Positions 23,994 through 32,885 are shown, counted from the stretch's first letter. The stretch: 44,405 nt of DNA from QPJE01 sp051747745 (GCA_051747745.1 JBNJGL010000014.1:1-44405); one strand, 5' to 3'. Made by a program: numbers and translations. The notes: generated from the letters alone by a model not told the origin.

Positions 23994-24956
23994 TTATTTT
24001 ATGCAGGTGGAATAATGACCCGGCTCTTTTTCTTCAAGCTCCACCTCTGTTCTAAGGCATTTCTCATCAGCCAGAGGGCAGCGGGAACTGAAACTGCAGC
24101 CTTCCGGCAGATTAATCATACTGGGAATTTCTCCTTCCAGCTTTATTTTAATATCCTCTAGTTCTGGATCTGGCTCAGGAATGGCAGAAAGCAGTGCCTC
24201 GGTATAGGGGTGGAGTGGATTAGTAAATATCTGATCAACTGTTCCAAGCTCAATTATTTTCCCCATATACATTACCGCTATCCTGTCAGCTATATATTCA
24301 ATAACCCCCAGATCATGTGTTATAAAAAGCATAGTAAGATCAAGTTTTTTCTGAAGATCCTGAAGCAAATTTAATATCTGTGCCTGAACAGAAACATCGA
24401 GTGCAGAGGTCGGTTCATCAAGAAGCAAAAAATCCGGATTTAAAGCTATTGCTCTCGCAATACCAATGCGCTGTTTCTGTCCACCGCTAAATTCATGTGG
24501 ATAACGGTAAAGATGCTCTTTTTTTAAACCTACAATATCCAGCAGCTCCAGTATTCTCTGCTTCAAAATTTTATTTTCAATGTCAATATCATGAATTCTA
24601 AAAGGTTCTTCAAGAAGTTTTTTTATTGTTCTTCTGGGACTGAGAGAAGAATGCGGATCCTGAAAAACAATGGCCATATTTTTCCTGAGTTCTTTTATCT
24701 CGTTTTTGGAAAATTCATTTATATTTTTATCTGCAAATATTATCTCCCCACCATCCGGTTCAAGCAGAAGCATTAGAGTTCTGGCCAGAGTAGATTTTCC
24801 ACAGCCTGACTCTCCTACAACTCCAAAAGTTTCACCTTTTTTTATAAAAAAGCTCAGGTCATTAACTGCTTTAAGAACTGTTCGCTCTTTATTAATTAAG
24901 CCTTTTTCTTTAATAAAATATTTTTTTAAATTTTTTACTTCAATTAACTTATCCAT
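23994..24956 (-). CDS. oppF: Peptide ABC transporter ATP-binding protein, OppF/DppF type
   Basis: 320 residues from ATG 24956, 5 bases after GGAGGAT; a reading 11 codons longer has no ribosome binding site. Walker A is GESGCGKST near residue 48, the Q loop is IVFQDPHSSLSPRRT, the ABC signature SGGQKQRIGIARAI and Walker B FLLLDEPTS, followed by the switch His in FITHDLG. The C-terminal oligopeptide/dipeptide extension has a cysteine-containing SFSSRCPLADEKCL stretch, typical of the family, which may bind a metal cluster. With OppD it powers OppBC. Last gene of the operon, 14 bases after oppD. Confidence 0.95.
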   Translation of the reverse strand: MDKLIEVKNLKKYFIKEKGLINKERTVLKAVNDLSFFIKKGETFGVVGESGCGKSTLARTLMLLLEPDGGEIIFADKNINEFSKNEIKELRKNMAIVFQDPHSSLSPRRTIKKLLEEPFRIHDIDIENKILKQRILELLDIVGLKKEHLYRYPHEFSGGQKQRIGIARAIALNPDFLLLDEPTSALDVSVQAQILNLLQDLQKKLDLTMLFITHDLGVIEYIADRIAVMYMGKIIELGTVDQIFTNPLHPYTEALLSAIPEPDPELEDIKIKLEGEIPSMINLPEGCSFSSRCPLADEKCLRTEVELEEKEPGHYSTCIK

Positions 24957-24970
24957 TAAAAATCCTCCAG

Positions 24971-25963
24971 TTAAAATTGCAGATGACATTTTACATAGTG
25001 ATTTTCATCTATGTATTTTCTCGGCGGTATTGTAGAACTGCATACATCCATTTTATATTCACAGCGCGGATGAAATCTGCAGCCAGATGGTGGTGTTATC
25101 AGATTGGGAACTTTTCCTTTAATGATTTTAAGTTTTTCTCCCCTGCTCTCCCTGCGGGGTATTGCTTTAAGCAGCCCCTCTGTGTAAGGATGAGATGGGT
25201 TCTTAAATAATTTTTTAACAGGAGCATATTCAACAATATTACCGGCATACATAACAGCCACCCTGTCACATACACGTGCCACAACACCAAGATCGTGTGT
25301 TATCAACAGCATCGAAGAAGACATCTCATCTCTAAGATTTTTAATCAATTTAAGAATCTGTGCCTGTATAGTAACATCAAGTGCTGTTGTTGGTTCATCA
25401 GCAATAAGCAGCTGTGGATGACAGGAAAGTGCAATAGCTATCATTACCCTCTGCTGCATACCTCCACTTAATTCATGCGGATATTTTTCCATAATGTGTT
25501 CCGGATCAGGAAGACCTACTTTTTTAAACATTTCCAGCGCTATTTTTTTCGCCATTCTGCTGCTTTTTTTCTGGTGCTTTTTTATAACCTGTTTTATCTG
25601 GGTACCAACTTCAAACACGGGATTGAGAGAGTTCATAGGATCCTGAAAAATCATAGATATCTGATTACCTCTAATATCCTGCATTTCTTTTTCTGTTTTA
25701 TCGATTAAGTTTTCACCATTAAAATTAATCTCTCCGGAGATAATTTTGCCCGGTGGATCAGGAATAAGTTTCATAATAGAAAGAGCTGTCACAGATTTAC
25801 CACTCCCTGTTTCTCCCACAAGGCCCAGTGTTTCCCCTTTATTTACTACAAAAGAAACATCTTCAAGTGCTTTCACTTCTCCTTCGTAGGTGAAAAAAGA
25901 TGTCTTTAAATTTTTAGCTTCAAGTAAAATCTCATTTTCATCCAAATTATTTTCCTTTTCCAT
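24971..25963 (-). CDS. oppD: Peptide ABC transporter ATP-binding protein, OppD/DppD type
   Basis: 330 residues from ATG 25963, 6 bases after AGGAGGTAG; I reject a 16-codon longer reading that overlaps oppC. Walker A is GETGSGKSVTALSIMKL, the Q loop IFQDPMNSLNPV, signature SGGMQQRVMIAIAL, Walker B LLIADEPTTALD, switch His in LLITHDLG. The C-terminal stretch FHPRCEYKMDVCSS is the OppD/DppD Cys region. It forms the ATPase heterodimer with OppF. The start is 4 bases after the oppC stop. Confidence 0.95.
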   Translation of the reverse strand: MEKENNLDENEILLEAKNLKTSFFTYEGEVKALEDVSFVVNKGETLGLVGETGSGKSVTALSIMKLIPDPPGKIISGEINFNGENLIDKTEKEMQDIRGNQISMIFQDPMNSLNPVFEVGTQIKQVIKKHQKKSSRMAKKIALEMFKKVGLPDPEHIMEKYPHELSGGMQQRVMIAIALSCHPQLLIADEPTTALDVTIQAQILKLIKNLRDEMSSSMLLITHDLGVVARVCDRVAVMYAGNIVEYAPVKKLFKNPSHPYTEGLLKAIPRRESRGEKLKIIKGKVPNLITPPSGCRFHPRCEYKMDVCSSTIPPRKYIDENHYVKCHLQF

Positions 25964-25967
25964 TTTA

Positions 25968-26861
25968 CTACCTCCTGAGCCTGGGATCGAGCACATCTCG
26001 CAGACCATCACCTAAAATATTAAATCCTACCACCACAAATAGTATGGCAAGTCCTGGAAATGTAGCAACCCACCATTCAGAAACAATATACTGACGTCCA
26101 TCACTGACCATAGCTCCCCATTCTGGAAGTGGAGGCTGAGCGCCAAACCCTATAAAACTCAGTCCTGCTGCTGCAAGTATAACTGTACCTAAATCCATAG
26201 TTGCCCTGACTATTATTGGTGAAAGGCAGTTTGGTAAAATATGAATAAATAATATGCGGATATCGCTCCCCCCCATAGAGCGAATTGCCTCGATAAACTG
26301 AGAGTTTTTAATCGATAAAACCTGGCTCCTCACCAGTCGCGCATAAACCGGCCAGCGCACCAGTGCAATTGCAATAATAGTATTTCTTAAATTGGGTCCT
26401 AATGCTGCTGCAATTGCCATCGCTAAAATAAGTGGTGGAAAAGATAAGAACATATCAGCTATTCTCATTAAAATATTGTCCCCAGCACCACCAATATAGC
26501 CACTTACAGCTCCAACAATAATTCCAATTACTGCTCCGATTAGGACAACTATAATACCAATTAGAACAGAAATTCTGCTTCCATAAATAATTCTGCTCAA
26601 AATATCTCTTCCCTTATCATCTGTTCCCAGAGGATGCTGAAAACTGGGAGCTTCAAGTCTGGCTGACATTTCCTGATAATAAGGATCATGTGGAGCCAGA
26701 AAGGGAGCAAAAACAGCTATCAATAGAAAACAGGCTATTATAAATGCTCCAATAAGAGAAAGTGGGCTTTTTGAGAGCAGGTGCAGAGTATATTTAATTT
26801 CTTTAATTTGAGACTCATGTTTTTTTAGCCAGCTGTCTGTAAAAGATTCTGCCGCTTCCAT
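25968..26861 (-). CDS. oppC: Peptide ABC transporter permease, OppC/DppC type
   Basis: 297 residues with six membrane helices. The N-terminal cytoplasmic stretch and first helix (SLIGAFIIACFLLIAVFAPF) lead to the family motif HPLGTDDKGRDILSRIIYGS near 76-95. The EAA loop that docks the ATPases is near FIEAIRSMGGSDIRILFIHI (about 189-208), and GLSFIGFGAQPPLPEWGAM near 234-252 is typical of DppC/OppC. AGGAGGA precedes the ATG by 7 bases. Sixteen bases follow the oppB stop. Confidence 0.95.
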   Translation of the reverse strand: MEAAESFTDSWLKKHESQIKEIKYTLHLLSKSPLSLIGAFIIACFLLIAVFAPFLAPHDPYYQEMSARLEAPSFQHPLGTDDKGRDILSRIIYGSRISVLIGIIVVLIGAVIGIIVGAVSGYIGGAGDNILMRIADMFLSFPPLILAMAIAAALGPNLRNTIIAIALVRWPVYARLVRSQVLSIKNSQFIEAIRSMGGSDIRILFIHILPNCLSPIIVRATMDLGTVILAAAGLSFIGFGAQPPLPEWGAMVSDGRQYIVSEWWVATFPGLAILFVVVGFNILGDGLRDVLDPRLRR

Positions 26862-26877
26862 GTCTACTTCCTCCTAA

Positions 26878-27894
26878 TTAATTTATCTCATCATATTTTA
26901 TTCTTGGATCAAAAAATCCGTATAATAAATCGACAAAAAGATTTGCAAGTGAATATACAAGTGCTATCAGGAGTGTGACCCCCATAACAGCTGGAAAATC
27001 AAGAAAAAGCATGGATTCTACAACATAGCGTCCAATGCCGGGCCAGGAAAATATAGTTTCAGTCAGCACAGCCCCGGATAAAAGGCTTCCATAGGACAGA
27101 CCAATAATCGTCAATGTTGGTATAAAAGCATTTTTAAAAGCAAGCTTAAATATAATCAATTTTTCTGATAATCCAAAAGAATATGAGCTTCTAATATAAT
27201 CCTGATTCATAACTTCAAGCATACTGGAACGCATCATTCTGGCAATCTGTGCTGTAGAAAGATATCCAAGACAAAAAGCTGGAAGAATTATGTGTTTCAA
27301 ACTGCTCCAGAATGCATCAAAATTACCTGTCAGCAGGCTGTCTACAAGATAGAGACCTGTAATATCTCTGGGCGGCATAATAAACATTGCGATTCTGCCT
27401 GAACTCGGTAAAAAATGAAGATGATTATAAAATAAGGCCATAAGTAAAAGCCCAAGCCAGAAAACAGGCATAGAAACACCCAGCAGTGAAAAAATTCTCG
27501 CTCCCTGATCAAGCCAGCTGTCTTTTTTTACAGCAGATAATATCCCCAGGGGAATTCCTAAAATAATAGAAAGAATAATAGCAAAAGTAGATAATTCAAA
27601 AGTGGCCGGAAAAAAATTTTTTAAATCTGCAGTCACATCCCTCTTGGTCCTTATGGATTCACCAAGATCAAAATTAATAAGCCCTTTCATATATATAAAA
27701 TACTGTTCATGAATTGGTTTATTTAAACCCAGATCCTCTCTCATCTTTTCTATCTGTTCATCTGTTCCACGTCCACCAAGCATTGTCAGAACAGGATCTC
27801 CAGGAACTACATGAGAAAGAGTAAATGTTATTATTGAAATTCCAATCAGCATTAAAACTGTATAAAACAGTCTTTTAAGCAAAAAAACTTTCAC
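26878..27894 (-). CDS. oppB: Peptide ABC transporter permease, OppB/DppB type
   Basis: 338 residues from GTG 27894, 7 bases after AAGGAGG; a 20-codon longer reading begins inside the oppA-oppB hairpin region and is unlikely. Family marks: LFYTVLMLIGISIITFTLSH in helix 1, VPGDPVLTMLGGRGTDEQIE after it, the EAA-like YIRSSYSFGLSEKLIIFKLA near 232-251, LSGAVLTETIFSWPGIGRYV near 268-287. Six membrane helices. It pairs with OppC to form the membrane channel. A strong stem-loop separates it from oppA. Confidence 0.94.
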   Translation of the reverse strand: MKVFLLKRLFYTVLMLIGISIITFTLSHVVPGDPVLTMLGGRGTDEQIEKMREDLGLNKPIHEQYFIYMKGLINFDLGESIRTKRDVTADLKNFFPATFELSTFAIILSIILGIPLGILSAVKKDSWLDQGARIFSLLGVSMPVFWLGLLLMALFYNHLHFLPSSGRIAMFIMPPRDITGLYLVDSLLTGNFDAFWSSLKHIILPAFCLGYLSTAQIARMMRSSMLEVMNQDYIRSSYSFGLSEKLIIFKLAFKNAFIPTLTIIGLSYGSLLSGAVLTETIFSWPGIGRYVVESMLFLDFPAVMGVTLLIALVYSLANLFVDLLYGFFDPRIKYDEIN

Positions 27895-27922
27895 CAAAAT
27901 ACCTCCTTGACGACAATTAAAT

Positions 27923-27949
27923 TCGCTGCCCTCAAAATGAGAGCAGCGA
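27923..27949 (-). terminator. Stem-loop between oppA and oppB
   Basis: TCGCTGC/GCAGCGA plus CTC/GAG with one mismatch and a 5-base loop, 7 bases after the oppA stop. No T tract follows, so it is better read as an mRNA-stabilising or partial attenuation element. Confidence 0.65.
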
Positions 27950-27956
27950 TACAATT

Positions 27957-29492
27957 TTACTTATAAGCACTGGTGAAATCAAAGATTCTTACTGGATTGT
28001 ACTTATAACCTTCAACTTCATTTCTCAGTACTACAATATTCTGGGGCTGATAAAGCATCGCCCATGGGCCTTCTTCAGCCAGCATTCTATCTATTTTATT
28101 ATACAACTCTTTTCGTTTTTCTGGATCATTAATTTCTGCAGCTTCTTCTATTAAATCATCAAGCTCTTCACTGCTGTATGCTACCCTCTGAGTAAGTGAA
28201 CCTTCACTGTGTCCAAATGGATGGATAAAGTTATGTGGATCAGGATAATCTGAACCCCATCCGCTCAGCATAAGTTCAAGTTTCTGATTTCTGAATAATT
28301 CATAAAAAGCAGCCGCATTTAACTGTCTGACCTCTGCATTAATTCCTACTGCAGACAGATCATTTTGAACACTGCTGATTACCTGCTTCCACATTGTTGA
28401 AGAAATACCGGTCAATTCAATATCAAAACCATCCGGATATCCGGCTTCAGCCAGCAGCTGTTCTGCTTTTTCAGGATTATATTCATACACTCCCATATCT
28501 TCCTGATAACCAAGCAGTGGTTTTACTATTGCTCCTTCTAATTTATTACCTGCACCTCTGACGAGATGTTCAATCATTGCATTATAATCAACAGCATGTC
28601 TGATGGCCTGACGTACTTTAAGATTATCCAGTGGTTCTTTACTTACATTCATCCCCATATAATAGGCCCTTAAATCAACACCCTTTATAACATTTAAATC
28701 TTCATTAGCTTCCAGCTCAGAAAGCTGATCTGGAGTCAGTTTATAAGCAATATCAATATCTCCATTTTCCAGCATCATCTTCTGGGTAACACTTTCAGAA
28801 ATATTTTTAATTATTACCTGGCGGAAATTGGGCTTCTCTCCCCAGTAGTTTTCATTTCTCTCTAAAACAATGGAATCTCCTCTATTCCAGGAGGCTAATT
28901 TGTATGGACCAGAAGCAGCTTCACCGGACTGGCTGTTTAACCAACTTTCGCCCCAATCACCATCTTCTTCATTTGCCATAACAACTTCCGGGTCAACAAT
29001 TCCTGCACATGTATTACTCAGAACACTTGCAAAATATGATGCAGGAAATTTCAGTTCTATTTCCAGTGTATATTCATCAACAACAGTTATACTCTCAGGA
29101 GTCATAACTTCATTTAACATCCAGGAAGGGCCTTTACCCATTTCCATCGATCTCTGCAGAGAAAACTGTACAGCCTCTGCATTGATAGGATTTCCACTTG
29201 CAAACTCTGCATTTTCTCTGAGTTTAATAGTCCATTTTAATCCATCATCAGAGACCTCATATGATTCTGCCAGATGTGGAATAACCTCTCCTTCATCAAT
29301 TATAAAAAGATTATCATATACATTTTGTATTGTATTACAGGAAGTAAACTCATAAGCAACCGCAGGATCTAAAGAGGCAGCATCAAAATTATCAGCAACT
29401 ACAAGAACATCATCAGGTATAGCTGCAGCACCAGCAAAAGCCGTATTAAAAACAAAAACGGACAAGACCATAAGAATTAATATTTTTTTCAT
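27957..29492 (-). CDS. oppA: Peptide ABC transporter periplasmic binding protein (family 5, OppA/DppA-like)
   Basis: 511 residues. Signal peptide MKKILILMVLSVFVFNTAFA with an AxA-type cleavage site and no lipobox Cys. The mature part has family 5 features: LVVADNFDAASLDPAVAYEF near 30-49, YDNLFIIDEGEVIPHLAESY near 59-78, the central AASGPYKLASWNRGDSIVLE near 191-210 and KVRQAIRHAVDYNAMI near 289-304. It captures peptides or another ligand for OppBCDF. AGGAGGA lies 10 bases before the ATG. The operon is preceded by a lysine riboswitch, so the ligand may be lysine-rich peptides, lysine itself or a related diamine; this is inference from regulation only. Confidence 0.94.
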   Translation of the reverse strand: MKKILILMVLSVFVFNTAFAGAAAIPDDVLVVADNFDAASLDPAVAYEFTSCNTIQNVYDNLFIIDEGEVIPHLAESYEVSDDGLKWTIKLRENAEFASGNPINAEAVQFSLQRSMEMGKGPSWMLNEVMTPESITVVDEYTLEIELKFPASYFASVLSNTCAGIVDPEVVMANEEDGDWGESWLNSQSGEAASGPYKLASWNRGDSIVLERNENYWGEKPNFRQVIIKNISESVTQKMMLENGDIDIAYKLTPDQLSELEANEDLNVIKGVDLRAYYMGMNVSKEPLDNLKVRQAIRHAVDYNAMIEHLVRGAGNKLEGAIVKPLLGYQEDMGVYEYNPEKAEQLLAEAGYPDGFDIELTGISSTMWKQVISSVQNDLSAVGINAEVRQLNAAAFYELFRNQKLELMLSGWGSDYPDPHNFIHPFGHSEGSLTQRVAYSSEELDDLIEEAAEINDPEKRKELYNKIDRMLAEEGPWAMLYQPQNIVVLRNEVEGYKYNPVRIFDFTSAYK

Positions 29493-29620
29493 TTATTTTC
29501 CATCCTCCTATTTACTATTCTACCACACACTCCATCTGAAGAAAAGGATACCCACCTCCTTCAATAAATTAAAATTTACATTAACTTAAAATTATTTCCA
29601 GCAGAAACTGCAGGTAATAA

Positions 29621-29646
29621 AAAACCCGGTGGATTACCACCGGTTT
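29621..29646 (-). terminator. Riboswitch-controlled intrinsic terminator
   Basis: 7-bp perfect GC-rich stem (CCGGTGG/CCACCGG, 4-base loop) followed on the minus strand by GTTTTTTATT. It sits 38 bases after the lysine aptamer and 130 bases before oppA. Lysine binding should favour this terminator and switch the operon off. Confidence 0.9.
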
Positions 29647-29683
29647 AATTTTTCCAGTAGAAATCACCTTCATTTAATTAAGA

Positions 29684-29857
29684 GAGGTAGCACACCACCA
29701 CTGATTAAACATGTGATGACAGTACTGCACATCTTATATACAGTCCCAGCAGCCTATTTCGGACAAAACAGTCTGCTTCGGCAGAACCACCTTTCATCTT
29801 AGACCACTGTCCTGTGTTATGTCTAAAATTACTGATCAGTATCTGCACCTCTACCCC
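29684..29857 (-). ncRNA. Lysine riboswitch (L-box) aptamer
   Basis: The minus strand carries the conserved core of the lysine riboswitch in order: P1 5' arm GGGGTAG, then AGGTGC; a P2 arm ending in GATGAAAGG; the P3 motif GCCGAAGC; GGCTGCTGGGACTG leading into P4; ACTGTCA; and the P1 3' arm CTACCTC (29684-29690), which pairs with GGGGTAG (29851-29857). The order and spacing fit known L-box aptamers, for example that of Bacillus subtilis lysC. It is followed by an intrinsic terminator and then oppA, so it should be a transcription-terminating OFF switch responding to lysine. Confidence 0.92.
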
Positions 29858-29906
29858 ATCTCAATAAGATGAGGCAACCTCTTATATTAGCTTTTAGTTA
29901 GTTTAA

Positions 29907-29935
29907 ATTATAACTGAGATTATTTTTTTTGTCAA
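29907..29935 (-). promoter_or_regulatory. Consensus sigma-A promoter of the riboswitch-opp transcript
   Basis: Minus-strand TTGACA (29935-29930), 17-base spacer, TATAAT (29912-29907): a perfect match to the housekeeping consensus. Transcription should begin near 29900, about 45 bases before the aptamer. Confidence 0.92.
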
Positions 29936-30020
29936 GTCAATCACACTTTTGAAAGTTTATGTTTGTGTATATTATGCTGTAAAAAAAATATTTGATTATC
30001 AAAAAAATTTATGCTTCATC

Positions 30021-30458
30021 TTAATTATTTGAATTATTTTTCAAAGCTTCTTTAAGGGTATGCCAGGAAAGTACAGCACATTTCACTCGCGCCGGCATGT
30101 TAGCTATATTTTGCAGAGCTGCTGCATCTTTCAATTTTTTTAATTCAGAAGGGTCATCTATTTCTTTTTTTATCATCTGCAGAAATGTTTCTACCAGTTC
30201 CAGAGCTTCACTTATCTTTTTACCTTTAATTAAATCTATCATAATTGAAGTAGAAGCCTGCGAAATAGCACAGCCGCTCCCTTTAAAAGCAGCATCTTCT
30301 ATCATATCATCATCCAGCTTAAGTTCCAGTGTAATATCATCACCACAGTTTGGATTATGACCGTGTTCTTCAATATCAGCATTTTCCATTTCTCTCTTGT
30401 TGCGGCTGTTCTTATTGTGCTCCATTATCAACTCTGTATAAACTGAATTAAGATCCAT
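30021..30458 (-). CDS. sufU: SufU-type Fe-S scaffold / zinc-dependent sulfur transfer protein
   Basis: 145 residues from ATG 30458, 10 bases after GGGAG; a TTG two codons upstream is an alternative. The three conserved cysteines are present: NPNCGDDI (C38), GSGCAIS (C63) and RVKCAVLSW (C127), with the Asp of CGDD as the fourth ligand. The stretch between C63 and C127 has the 18-20 residue extension typical of SufU rather than IscU. In Firmicutes SufU accepts sulfur from SufS. It overlaps the sufS end by 11 bases and closes the sufCBDSU operon. Confidence 0.95.
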   Translation of the reverse strand: MDLNSVYTELIMEHNKNSRNKREMENADIEEHGHNPNCGDDITLELKLDDDMIEDAAFKGSGCAISQASTSIMIDLIKGKKISEALELVETFLQMIKKEIDDPSELKKLKDAAALQNIANMPARVKCAVLSWHTLKEALKNNSNN

Positions 30459-31710
30459 AACCAAACATCTCCCTTACATTTTTAATACTTTTTATAAATC
30501 TATCAATATCTTCTTTATTATTATACAGGTAAAAACTAATCCTGGCTGAAGAATTGATATCAAGATATTTCATCAGAGGTTGAGCACAGTGGTGTCCTGA
30601 CCTCAAAGCCACTCCTTCATTATCTACAATTGTAGCCAGATCATGTGAATGAACACCTTTAATATTGAATGATATAATTCCACCTCTCATCTCTGTACCT
30701 TTTGGCCCATAAATATCTATATAAGGTAGTTTGCTTAATTTTTTTAGGGTATAATCGGTCAGATCTCTTTCATGTTCTGCTATATTATTCAATCCAATAT
30801 TATTTAGATAATCAACTGCCGTAGATAATCCAACTACTCCTTCTACATTCTGTGTTCCTGCTTCAAATCTCTCCGGTATTGGTGCAAATGTAGTTTTCTG
30901 CTCTTCAACATATTCTATCATCCCACCTCCCAATAAAAATGGAGGCATATCTTCTAAAATCAATTTTTTACCATAAAGTAAACCAATTCCCATTGGGGCC
31001 AGCATTTTATGACCGGAAAAAACATAGAAATCTACATCAAGATCCTGTACATCCACTTCCATGTGGGGAACTGCCTGGGCTCCATCAGCCAGCACATAAA
31101 TGCCATTTTGATGAGCTATCTCGGCAATTTTTTTAACTGGATTTATTACACCTGTAACATTTGACATATGTGTAATAGAAATCAACTTTGTAGAATCAGT
31201 GATTTTATTTTTTAGCTCATCCAGTGATATTCTTCCTTCATTATCAACATATAGGTATTTTAATTTTAAATCTTTCTTTTGGGCCAGCCGCTGCCAGGGA
31301 ATAATATTGCTGTGGTGTTCAGCAATTGAGAGAATGATTTCATCTCCTCCCTGCAGAAACTTTTCTCCAAATGAATTTGCAATAAGATTTATCGATTCAG
31401 TAGTATTTCGGGTAAATACTATTTCCTTTAAAGAATTAGCATTGATAAATTCTCTGATCTTTTCTCTGCCATCTTCATACTGTTCTGTAGCTTTAACACT
31501 TAAAAAATGGGATCCCCTGTGAGGATTTGCATTATAATTTTTATTATAGTGATCAACTGCATCCAGTACAGACAGTGGTTTTTGTGTTGTAGCGGCATTA
31601 TCAAGATAGTGAAGCTTTTTCCCATTCACATTTTTTTTCAAAATGGGAAAATCTTCTTTTATCCTATCAATATTAAGTTTATCAGCCTTCAAGTCTGTGT
31701 TTAACTTCAT
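30448..31710 (-). CDS. sufS: Cysteine desulfurase SufS
   Basis: 420 residues, group II desulfurase. DFPILKKNVNGKKLHYLDNA opens the PLP fold (20-39); ITHMSNVTGVINPV near 199-212 and FYVFSGHKMLAPMGIG near 231-246 hold the PLP lysine; ALRSGHHCAQPLM near 373-385 holds the active-site cysteine. It releases sulfur from cysteine for Fe-S cluster assembly, passing it to SufU. AAAGGAAGTG precedes the ATG by 6 bases. It overlaps sufD by 29 bases and sufU by 11, so the three are tightly coupled. Confidence 0.96.
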   Translation of the reverse strand: MKLNTDLKADKLNIDRIKEDFPILKKNVNGKKLHYLDNAATTQKPLSVLDAVDHYNKNYNANPHRGSHFLSVKATEQYEDGREKIREFINANSLKEIVFTRNTTESINLIANSFGEKFLQGGDEIILSIAEHHSNIIPWQRLAQKKDLKLKYLYVDNEGRISLDELKNKITDSTKLISITHMSNVTGVINPVKKIAEIAHQNGIYVLADGAQAVPHMEVDVQDLDVDFYVFSGHKMLAPMGIGLLYGKKLILEDMPPFLLGGGMIEYVEEQKTTFAPIPERFEAGTQNVEGVVGLSTAVDYLNNIGLNNIAEHERDLTDYTLKKLSKLPYIDIYGPKGTEMRGGIISFNIKGVHSHDLATIVDNEGVALRSGHHCAQPLMKYLDINSSARISFYLYNNKEDIDRFIKSIKNVREMFGYGS

Positions 31711-32872
31711 TTATAACACTTCCTTTAAGATCATTTAGAGGTATTTTATCAAAAATCGGATTAAAGGCAGCTTCTATTACCAGCATCTTTGCCTTCTTTT
31801 CATCCAGACCTCTACTCATCAAGTAAAATAGAAGATTCCCGTCCAGCTGTCCTGCACTGACAGCATGTTCTCCTTCAACATTATCTTCTTCTGTAAATAA
31901 CGCAGGTATAGAATCTGATTTAACTGTTGGATCCAGCATCAAAATCTCTTCTCTTTCAGATCCACTGGCAAGAGCCGCACCTTTTTTGAAATATAGATCT
32001 CCTCTGAACACTTTCTGTGATCTATCTTTAAGCACACCTTTTGTTTCAATCTGGCTGCTGCTGTGCCTGCCAGAATGATTCATCTTAAAAGACAGATCCA
32101 TCTTTCTATCACCATCACCAAAATAAATCGAACTTATTGCAGCAGTACTGCCTTCAGCAAGAAGATTGTTTTCACTGCTTGTAATAGTACTTTTGGCTCC
32201 AATCTCGATCGGAATAAAATTGAGCTCACCCTTATTTTCAACAATCGAAACATTTGTGTCAAAATTTGTGGATTTATCGTTTAATCTCTGCACTTTAATT
32301 ATATTTAAAACAGCATTATCTTTTACTACAATTCTAGTCAGTCCATTGTGAAAAACCTCTACATCTTTATCATTTAAACGGTAATCAAAAACAACTGTTA
32401 AATTGGAGTTTTCTTCAGCTATTATTAAATTATTGTCGATCAGAAAGCCGTTTTCTCTATCAAACTCATAAACTGCTTCAACAGGAATTGAGAAAGTTTG
32501 TCCAGCAGAGGCTTTTATAAAAAGTCCAGCATTATAAAGAGATTCAGCTAGAAGAGTATATTTTTTATCTATACCGGAATTTAAATTTAAATCCTCAAAG
32601 CCTTTTAAGTATCCTATAATTTCTTCTTCATTATCAAGGCTGTCAGTTAGCTTTTTTACTATAAGATCTTTATGAACAGAATTAGATTTTAAATAATTTT
32701 TATTGTAAGATCTGTATTCAGGAATTTCATTATCTACCATCTTTATTCTTTTAAAATCCGGAATTTCAACTTCCTGATATTTTTTGAATTTCTCCCGGCG
32801 TATTCTGCTTAAAAGTTCAGATTGACCTGTAGTTAAGTTATCTATAAATTTTCTATCTGTTTGTTTTTCCAT
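31682..32872 (-). CDS. sufD: Fe-S cluster assembly protein SufD
   Basis: 396 residues, SufB/SufD superfamily. The N-terminal part is helical; the C-terminal two thirds is the beta-helix core, ending in the family motif EEDNVEGEHAVSAGQLDGNL (near 327-346), then FYLMSRGLDEKKAKMLVIEA and FDKIPLNDL. The His in GEHAVS corresponds to the conserved SufD histidine. It forms the scaffold complex with SufB and SufC. The sequence is more divergent than SufB, as is usual in Firmicutes. AGGAGGG precedes the ATG by 8 bases, directly after a GC-rich stem-loop. Confidence 0.93.
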   Translation of the reverse strand: MEKQTDRKFIDNLTTGQSELLSRIRREKFKKYQEVEIPDFKRIKMVDNEIPEYRSYNKNYLKSNSVHKDLIVKKLTDSLDNEEEIIGYLKGFEDLNLNSGIDKKYTLLAESLYNAGLFIKASAGQTFSIPVEAVYEFDRENGFLIDNNLIIAEENSNLTVVFDYRLNDKDVEVFHNGLTRIVVKDNAVLNIIKVQRLNDKSTNFDTNVSIVENKGELNFIPIEIGAKSTITSSENNLLAEGSTAAISSIYFGDGDRKMDLSFKMNHSGRHSSSQIETKGVLKDRSQKVFRGDLYFKKGAALASGSEREEILMLDPTVKSDSIPALFTEEDNVEGEHAVSAGQLDGNLLFYLMSRGLDEKKAKMLVIEAAFNPIFDKIPLNDLKGSVINEVKHRLEG

Positions 32873-32885
32873 ATATTTGACCCTC

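Larger units (their letters stand above)
29493..30020 (-). other. Long regulatory leader of the oppABCDF operon
   Basis: 528 bases between sufU and oppA. From its upstream end on the minus strand it holds a consensus sigma-A promoter (29907-29935), a lysine riboswitch aptamer (29684-29857), an intrinsic terminator (29621-29646) and the oppA ribosome binding site. Bases 29936-30020 behind the promoter show no clear terminator for the suf operon. A second strong AAGGAGGTGG near 29550 is not followed by a convincing gene. Confidence 0.85.

Noticed and set aside
28870..29355. 161-codon plus-strand frame opposite oppA.
   Set aside because: Antisense to a well-conserved binding protein gene, no ribosome binding site, no recognisable domain.
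29520..29560. Second Shine-Dalgarno-like AAGGAGGTGG between the riboswitch terminator and oppA, perhaps for a leader peptide.
   Set aside because: No suitable start codon at normal spacing; the nearest ATG frame has six codons and is too far away.
29684..29857. T-box leader as an explanation for the structured region before oppA.
   Set aside because: No T-box specifier stem or the conserved T-box antiterminator sequence is seen, while the lysine aptamer core motifs occur in order.
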